Of a stretch of 64,000 bases of DNA, positions 56,765 through 64,000 are shown one piece after another. Below the pieces are notes generated by a model. That model had not been told where the DNA came from and made no database searches. It was given only the letters and a program-made list of their open reading frames with translations. The stretch is from assembly GCF_000218685.1 (NCBI RefSeq), contig NW_006763302.1, positions 912,868-976,867 on the forward strand. The letters run 5' to 3'. Position 1 is the stretch's first letter. Every line of letters starts with the position of its first letter. Source of the DNA: Serpula lacrymans var. lacrymans S7.9 (taxonomy: Eukaryota; Basidiomycota; Agaricomycetes; Boletales; Serpulaceae). Both the position numbers and the translations under genes were made by a program.

Positions 56765-59497
56765 ATGGCAGACGATGGTTATTCCTCATCTGCTTGGGAG
56801 TCTACAGATAATTCAGATCCCAGCAACGCAACCCACACCAATTCATATGCTCGTTCGTTACCAGCGCACCCGGCAGTTTTCCACGAATCATCATCTACCT
56901 CTCCGCCAAACCATCAAATACCTTCATTGCCTCCAAAATCATCATCGCCCCCACCACGCTCCAGCTCTGACTCTGCAGGTCGATCCTCTACTTCCAAATG
57001 GCGTGATAGTTTCACAGTCCCCGTCGAGCGCAGGGATACCTTGTCTACCATTCCTAGTGACGTGGGTAGCTTGGTAGAACCAAGTTTCGACGAGAATGTG
57101 CTTCGAGCATTATGTGAATTAGATGTGAGCAATCTTGATAATTATCTACCCCGCCACCACTTAGGAAGTTTGGATCGTAGTGTGGAGTGCCTCTGTTGTT
57201 AGATCGAATAAAGCAAAGTATGGTATCCTGTCGGGTGAGGGTGCAGCTTGAAGTTTATCTGTGATAGTGATTTACAGGCATGTTTAGGAAGCATCTGTAT
57301 TCTTTAAGAAGAGAGCAGTTTTGGAAGAAGAGTACGGAAAGAGTATGCAAAAGTTAGCTCGCACTACGTCAGAAGTGTATTCTATGAACGATGGAAAAGC
57401 GGGGTAAGCTATTACCCTACGTCTCCACGACGTCCTCGGATTAACAGGTTTTGTACTGGAATAATTAGATCTTTTGTCAACGCATGGCAGTCATCCATGA
57501 AAATTCATGAAGTCATGGCTGAGAATCGAATACGATTTTCGCAGCGATTGAACGAGATGAGCGAAGAGCTGGCCTCTCTCGCTAAAGAAGTGGATAAAAA
57601 CAGAAAACATGTGCGTTGTACGAACAATCGAGTCTGGACCGATGGAGCTCACACAATTGTGTGAGCAGACTAAGGAGCTAGCTAGTCGTTACGAACGTGC
57701 ACTACAGGAGTCCGAGCTAATGACTGAAAAGAGCAAGCTTCGGCTTGACGTCTCTTCAGAAGAGTTGGAGCGTGTTCTTCTTCAGAAGGAAGGAGAGTCG
57801 TTCAAGGATAGTGCTTTACAAGCTAAAACTACTACCGGAGCGGGCGGCAAACGGGTATTGGGAAAGGCAGTCGCCAAAGGTGGGCTGCTGCTCAAAGGCA
57901 AAAATCCTGGTAATGTAGGTGCTTTTCAGTTCGGTTAGTTGAACAAGCGTTTGACAGCCTAAAAGATCCAAAGACAAGAAGATGATATCCGATCCCGTGT
58001 TTCGGTCGCTTCAGACACCTACCGAAAGTCTCTAACGGATACTCAAGCAATGAGACAGGAATATTTCAACTTCCAGCTGCCTAGAATCTTAAGAGTCAGT
58101 GCACGCAAGAATGTTCGCAGCTTTTGTGGATACACTTTGGCTGACCAATCTCCCGATATAGGCGCTAAAGGAGTGTGCCGACGAAATCGATCTGGGGACT
58201 CAGTACCACCTCACAAGATATGCATTCTTATTTGAAAGCATAGTATTAAGTGACGGGTCTACGCTAGTCCCTGCTTCTGCGGAAGAAGGTCAGGCAATAA
58301 ATAGGTCTCAAGTCTGCCCAACCTCAATGATGCACACAGGTCTCGGTCTAAAACCTACATACGAGGCAATTGATAGCCGTTCGGATTTTAAGACTTACAT
58401 GCAAAACTATGCATATGCTCGTGGAAATGCCGCTCCACGAGGACCTAGGCGAGAAGGTCCAGCTGAAGAAGGTTTCGTAAGTAGTCCATATTCGATGTTG
58501 GGAAGCACTGGTCTCATCGTGTGATATATATAGCTGCCTCCTCTACCAACGCATATCATTGGAGGATATCCTGGTGTTCATGCGAACTCCAGTACTCCCA
58601 GCACTGCTAACTCACAGATGCCAGATCGAGGTCGGCCAACCTTTGGTGTAGACCTTGCAAATCAAATGGCACGAGACAATGTCGAGATCCCGCCTATTGT
58701 GGAGAAGTGCTGTGAGACTATAGAGAAATATGGGTTACAATCGCAGGGCATATATCGTATAAGCGGAATGACAAGCAAGGTTGCCCAGCTCAAGGAGCGG
58801 TTGGACAGAGGTGAGTTGACATATAATTTAGTTTTTGTAATTTTTTTTCGAATAACAGACTCCGTAGATTTGGATGCTGTTAACTTCGATTCAGAAGAGT
58901 GGACATCGGACATCAATAACGTTACCAGCGTCATCAAGCTTTGGCTACGTGAGCTTCCCGACCCTATCTTGACTTTTGTTTTGCACCAAGGGTTCATTGA
59001 TGCTGCCAGTGAGTATTGGACGACGTTCAACGACCAACATAGCTGAGACAGTTTTCAGAAATCGAAAATGATCGCCTGCGCCACATACGTCTGCACGAAC
59101 GTGTCAACGATCTTCCGGATCCAAACTATGCTACTCTGAAGTTCTTCATGGGCCATTTATACAAGTGAGTGTGGATATTTGCTGTCATAGACACAATTCA
59201 ATTTACTGATTATTTGATAGGGTTGCGCAATACGAAGCGGAAAATTCCATGTCTATACAAAACCTTGCCATAGTGTTTGGTCCTACTCTTTTTGGTCAAT
59301 CGGCGCCCAGCAATGGGAGTGCGGGTCATATGAATGGTGGCATAGCCGATGCACCCTTCCAGAACAAGGTAAATATATATTTCTTTAATTTCGCTCGACA
59401 AGGAGAGTGTCTGATTTACGTTGACTCTCACTAGGCCATAGAAACAATACTAGAGCATTACACTGATATCTTCGTGGACGAAGCAGACGGTGTCTAA
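56765..59497 (+). CDS. F-BAR and RhoGAP domain protein (Rgd1-like)
   Basis: Thirteen exons give 681 aa from MADDGYSSSAWESTDN (ATG 56765; the frame further up has no ATG). After a Ser/Pro-rich leader, residues about 120-390 form an F-BAR region: CGVPLLLDRIKQSMVSCREA, FFKKRAVLEEEYGKSMQKLA, then the coiled part (TKELASRYERALQESELMTE) and ALKECADEIDLGTQYHLTRY. The C-terminus, about residues 480-680, is a RhoGAP domain: FGVDLANQMARDN, arginine finger GIYRISG, KLWLRELPDPIL, and NSMSIQNLAIVFGPTLFG. Such proteins bind curved plasma membrane and switch off Rho GTPases at polarity and division sites. Order and length fit fungal Rgd1. All 13 exons join in frame. Confidence 0.9.
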
Positions 59498-60274
59498 AAC
59501 CATAGCCTGACCAGTCTCTATTCATCGGCCCTTTCCTTTTCCTTTCTTGATTTGTATCCGCAAATATACCCCGAATGGAACTCGAAATATCTCCGAGCTG
59601 GATGTAACAACTTGGACGTTTTCACCCTGGTCAATCTTTTGTTAGTTTTGTTATTACCTGAGATATTTACGCCTTCGGTTTATAGTATACTGGGATTATA
59701 GTGCGTGCGTGTGTATGTGTTGTCATCATCGCAGCTGTTGTATGGAAGTTTATGTGGAGTAGTTATGATAGTCTTGGTAATTTAAATCCTGTCTTACAGT
59801 AAACTTGCCTTCGGTAAGATAACGCGGAGAAATATGAAAATAGGCGACTTGTCGTACGTTCAGAGATGTAAGCTCTTACTTAAATAGCTGTAGCGCCAGA
59901 TAATACCATAAAACAAGACACGGCATTGGTCTACAATGATAAACGTGTGTGTTGTACAAAAAATGCATAGCGTCGATGATATGTTGCTCTAAAATTAACT
60001 CGCTGCAGATAGCATAGGTTGTTTCCCCATGGTTTTTGCAAGATGATGGTTAATTGAATAACAAAGGGGAAAAATTGGATAGTGCTTGAATTGTCTAGGG
60101 GAACGAATTCACGAGATGGTAGTCCGGGGTGCAGTGTGGTAAGTGACAGCCAAGAAATATCGAGTAGTTGTAGCGTGAGCAAGGAACGTAAAAAGGTCAG
60201 GGGGCTGCGAACTTCTTCGTCGAAGGTGACCAAAGAGGCTTTATATGGAGATGCATTCAGTTCTGACGTCAGAA
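59498..60274. other. Convergent 3' region
   Basis: Between the RhoGAP and the minus-strand F-box gene. A minus-strand frame at 59,931-60,270 may be the 3' UTR or a further exon of the F-box gene; no domain seen. Confidence 0.35.
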
Positions 60275-61590
60275 TCATATAATTTTTTGAGGAATGAAAG
60301 TACTTACGCGCCTTCGCGATCCTTGGTCTAGAACGGGGACCCATGTACCGCTTTCCTGTTTATATAGCCATTCTGTCTTGGAAGGAAATACTACGCGCCT
60401 CAAAGAAGGGCAAGCGGTGTGCCATGATTGGCAGATGGAAGATTCCTCAGCACCATTGCCGTCTAGGCTACGAAGGCCATCACCGTCTATGTGAGTGGGT
60501 GACAGGTCAAGCGTCGATAACCGTTGAAATGCCCCGAGTGGATGTGAAAGGGCAGCCAGTAATCTCTGACGCATTGGAATGAACGATTTGAATAGGAAAT
60601 ATGAAAAAAGGGGCAAAAAAATCATGAGCACAAATGAGGAACCGAAGAATCCGCGATAAAACTCACTATTCCTGACAAAGCATAGTGAAGGGTATGCCTG
60701 AGCGCGAGTTTGACCTTGAGTGACTCGACGGTTGATAGAAACCTGGACACATTTCGCAGCAATGTCGGGGTAACCGACATAGCCGATAAATCAAGATAGC
60801 GGAGGGGCACGCTTGTTAAGGCCATTTGTGACAGATCAACATCGGTCACGTAGTCCTGTCCAATGAGTGCGAGAGATTGGACTGGTCTGCCGGGGAGCAC
60901 CGTAGCAGCTGCACGGGGACAGCCGCAGAAGGAGACCAGCGAAGGGAGGGCGCAAGGGAGGACGAGGAGTTGCTCGCGTGAGTCTGTAAGTCTGAGATGG
61001 TGTATGGAGGGAACGGCATTGAGGAATGGATTGAGAGCGTTCTGGGGATAGTGACCAAGGCCACTGAGGGAGATCTGGTGTAAGAGAGGAAATGTGTGTT
61101 GGGCGTGAGGTAGCACAGACGTAGAGTAGTAATCAGCGAGTCCCAGTGATAAATCGAGCACCTCGAGAGTTGTCATGCATCCTATGGCCTGCGAGATATC
61201 CAGGAGTGCCATCTCCAAGTACATTCCATGCGTATGCTGTGTTTCTCGTTGGCTCGTCCACCGCAGTTGAAACCTCTTCACACCACTGGCGAGGTGTGGA
61301 TACTGAGCGATGGTTTTGCAGCATCGCACGGTACAATATGGATAGCGATATGTGGACGAGAATGTTTCGGTTATCGTTATGTTGGAATATAGAATCCATT
61401 CCGCTACTATTTTCCATCTACCACACACCCTTGCCAGCCTCGTGAGTACGGATGGTGCGAGGCCATGAAAAATAGTTATGAGTGTCTCGTTAGGGAGCGA
61501 AGGGTCGCTGTGGGCACCTAAAGCAGCAACCTGGATGAATGTCAGATAGAAAGCTGGGAATAAGAACAAAAGTCTGACCGTTTCACCCAT
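60275..61590 (-). CDS. F-box and leucine-rich-repeat-like protein
   Basis: Model of 388 aa: 61590-61579, 61530-60667 and 60565-60275. The ATG at 61590 (MGET) is the first in frame. The 48-nt first intron is in frame and could be retained. Near the N-terminus is an F-box-like motif, SLPNETLITIFHGLAPSVLT followed by RLARVCGRWKIVAEWILYSN. The rest has irregular leucine-rich repeats (LEVLDLSLGLAD, LLHQISLSGLGHYP, IHHLRLTDS, VPLRYLDLSAMSVTP, FQRLSTLDLSPTHI). Such proteins usually link SCF ubiquitin ligases to substrates; target unknown. The 3' end is uncertain because GTAAGT at about 60,302 could start another intron. Confidence 0.65.
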
Positions 61591-61831
61591 TCTTATAGTT
61601 GCACGTCGAAGTAGACGAAGAAATACAAGAAATAACAAGCAGCATGTCAAGGATTCGGTAAAACCACGGCATTCTGCAGTCAAAGCCACGGAGTAATAGA
61701 TAAACTAGGTACCAGCACTTACGGAATCTTGTCTCCTTCGCTTGTCGGGTATACTACACCCTTCCGACGTATATAGGCGAATACACTACTGATTCACCGA
61801 ATATCACACATCGTAAGTGATGCCAGGGGAA
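61591..61831. other. Short spacer, F-box gene to inverted repeat arm 2
   Basis: Upstream region of the F-box gene and 3' flank of H4 copy 2. Nothing else seen. Confidence 0.4.
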
Positions 61832-61888
61832 AAAATAACATTACAGTAAAGTACACCGATACATGAAACAAGGAAAATAGTCCGAAAC

Positions 61889-62378
<490 letters not shown>

Positions 62379-62684
62379 GTTTCAAATAAAAGTGTAGTGT
62401 GGGTGGTGGTGGTAGTGATGAATTCAAGTTTCAATGTGCGAACGGAAATGAGCTTCCACTTTCAGCCACCAGCGGGTTATATATGGTCGGCATGTGGCTG
62501 TGTCGATTTTTGTGGCTGTCATTGTTTGTTGATCGAAAGTGGACGCGGATGTCACGTGTGGACTCGCGACGCGTTCGTATATAGGAAGAGGCACGAGGAG
62601 AGAAATTAGTCCGCTTACTTTCTACCTCGACCACCACCACCATCAACGACTCTCAGACACTTTTTGATTCACATCTAAACATCA
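62379..62684. promoter_or_regulatory. Bidirectional H3/H4 promoter, copy 2
   Basis: Reverse complement of the copy 1 promoter, with the same two TATA-like boxes and CACGTG element. Confidence 0.75.
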
Positions 62685-63274
62685 ATGGCTCGTACGAAAC
62701 AAACCGCTCGCAAGTCTACTGGTGGTAAGTGGTCTCTGTCTGTTATATTCATCGCTGGTCTTTTACTGACATGGCCTTTGGGCTTTTTAGGTAAGGCACC
62801 CCGTAAACAGCTTGCAGCCAAATCATCTGCTCGCAAGACTGCCGCAGCAGTAAGTTTAGCATCTTTATTCTCTATAACTTTCCATTAACATAATAAATTC
62901 TCAGGCAACTGGTGGTGTGAAGAAGCCCCATCGTTTCCGCCCCGGTACTGTCGCTCTCCGTGAGATCAGACGGTACCAGAAGTCGACAGAGTTGCTCATC
63001 CGCAAGCTGCCGTTCCAACGTCTCGTTCGTGAAATTGCTCAGGACTTCAAGGTTTGTCTTTCGTCTCTTGCTTCTGTTGATTTCTTGCTTACATTTGCCA
63101 CAGACTGATCTCCGTTTCCAATCGTCTGCCGTCATGGCTCTCCAAGAAGCTGCTGAGGCTTACCTTGTGTCGCTATTTGAAGACACTAACCTTGCTGCCA
63201 TCCACGCTAAGCGTGTTACTATCCAACCAAAAGATCTCGCATTGGCTCGTCGGTTACGGGGAGAGCGTTCGTAG
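62685..63274 (+). CDS. H3: Histone H3, copy 2
   Basis: Exons 62685-62724, 62791-62849, 62905-63051 and 63104-63274 give 138 aa, identical in protein to copy 1, including the lengthened tail [19 protein letters not shown]. Differences from copy 1 are two bases in the third intron and a synonymous change in the last Ser codon (TCG). The 3' flank after TAG is unrelated to that of copy 1, so the two genes can be told apart only by 3' UTR. Confidence 0.97.
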
Positions 63275-64000
63275 ATTGTGATTTATTATTGCTGGACTGT
63301 ATTTCTACTGTATTTTTGACATTATCTTTATATTATGGTTATAACTATCTCTTGTGGGATGTGAGCTATTGTTATAATGAGGATAGTTAGGTTGTGAGCG
63401 TGAATCAATGTTGGTTTTCTTCGCCATTTGTGGTTGGTGTGAGTCATTCATCGCCATTGTCTTGCAAACGTTTTCTAGGCAACTCTTCGCTGCTAATCCA
63501 ATGTGTTTCACCAGATGAAACACTAACTACTCTATTTTACTGTATAACTAAGATATTGTCTGTCAGTAGACAAGTGGAATGTAAGGTGTTTTATTTGTAT
63601 CTGTAGACTTAGACAATGAATAATTCACCATTGCGTGAAGGAAAACTGACGCTCATTACACTCATACTCGCAACAACATGAAGTGGAACATTTAGCTGGA
63701 TTCGTAACATGTCCGTGATGCTTATCCGATATTCAAGTGACTTGCCAGTGAAACCTGTTCGCAGGTGAGATATCCCTGCACCTGCTATCTAATAACACTA
63801 ATCTACTGATATCTGATATACCTTTTGCGGTCACCGTATAATGTTATAGGCACTTGAGGTTTTGTTGTAGGCATATGCTAGTTCAACGTGACCTACAGAG
63901 CTTTGTGAGCAACATAGGACGTGTCTCAAGTAGCGCTTTCGTTCATTCAAATAGAACTTGAAAGGATCATTTTGTATTTTTATCATAAGAAGGTCCCAGA
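63275..64000. other. Right-edge flank of H3 copy 2
   Basis: AT-rich, no recognisable gene; includes the H3 copy 2 3' UTR. Confidence 0.4.

Noticed and set aside
59931..60344. 137-aa minus-strand frame downstream of the F-box gene
   Set aside because: No domain and no good join to the upstream exons; treated as probable 3' UTR.

Overview
The window looks like a chromosomal segment of a basidiomycete fungus, most likely an Agaricomycete. Nearly every recognisable gene is cut by many short (about 45-80 nt) GT-AG introns, histone genes carry introns, the protein families are fungal (Opi1, iron-type GATA factor, F-BAR RhoGAP, Nup85), and a Ty1/copia-type retrotransposon is present. I saw no bacterial-type operons, rRNA, tRNA or CRISPR. 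Exon models below were built by hand by joining frames at splice sites; all but the fragmentary or decayed loci close to a multiple of three.

Layout. 0-7 kb holds three regulators: an iron-responsive SRE/Urbs1-type GATA factor (5' end outside the window), a two-finger C2H2 factor (minus) and the phospholipid regulator Opi1. 8.3-10.5 kb is a 12-exon cytochrome P450. 10.6-15.9 kb is poor in intact genes and seems to hold two decayed, tandemly related F-box/LRR-like loci. 16.0-18.0 kb has two tandem SAM methyltransferases, 18.8-19.4 kb a Cys/His-rich orphan, 20.2 kb an unassigned coding exon and 21.7-23.5 kb a second GATA-finger protein. 23.5-26.5 kb is a pyrimidine-rich, gene-free stretch with a minisatellite. 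26.5-31.5 kb carries two tandem FAD monooxygenases with the same exon plan, each including a 5-nt exon. 32.8-34.2 kb is a 3-ketoacyl-CoA thiolase and 36.1-38.9 kb a Sir2-type deacetylase with consecutive micro-exons.

40.8-63.3 kb is framed by a 1,443-bp, almost identical inverted repeat, each arm a divergent histone H3/H4 pair. Between the arms lie a decayed copia element (43.5-50.6 kb) that itself carries two nested insertions with target-site duplications, the nuclear-pore gene NUP85, a long gene-poor gap, an F-BAR RhoGAP and an F-box/LRR gene.

How the genes relate. Most loci are ordinary housekeeping or regulatory genes with no shared pathway. The P450, two methyltransferases and two FAD monooxygenases between 8 and 31.5 kb are tailoring-type enzymes, but no polyketide, peptide or terpene core enzyme is visible, so I do not call a biosynthetic cluster. 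The most noteworthy signals are the inverted histone arms whose identity stops at the H3 stop codon, the extreme micro-exons (5, 7, 9 and 12 nt), the lengthened H3 tail near the K27 position, and the nested, datable retrotransposon.
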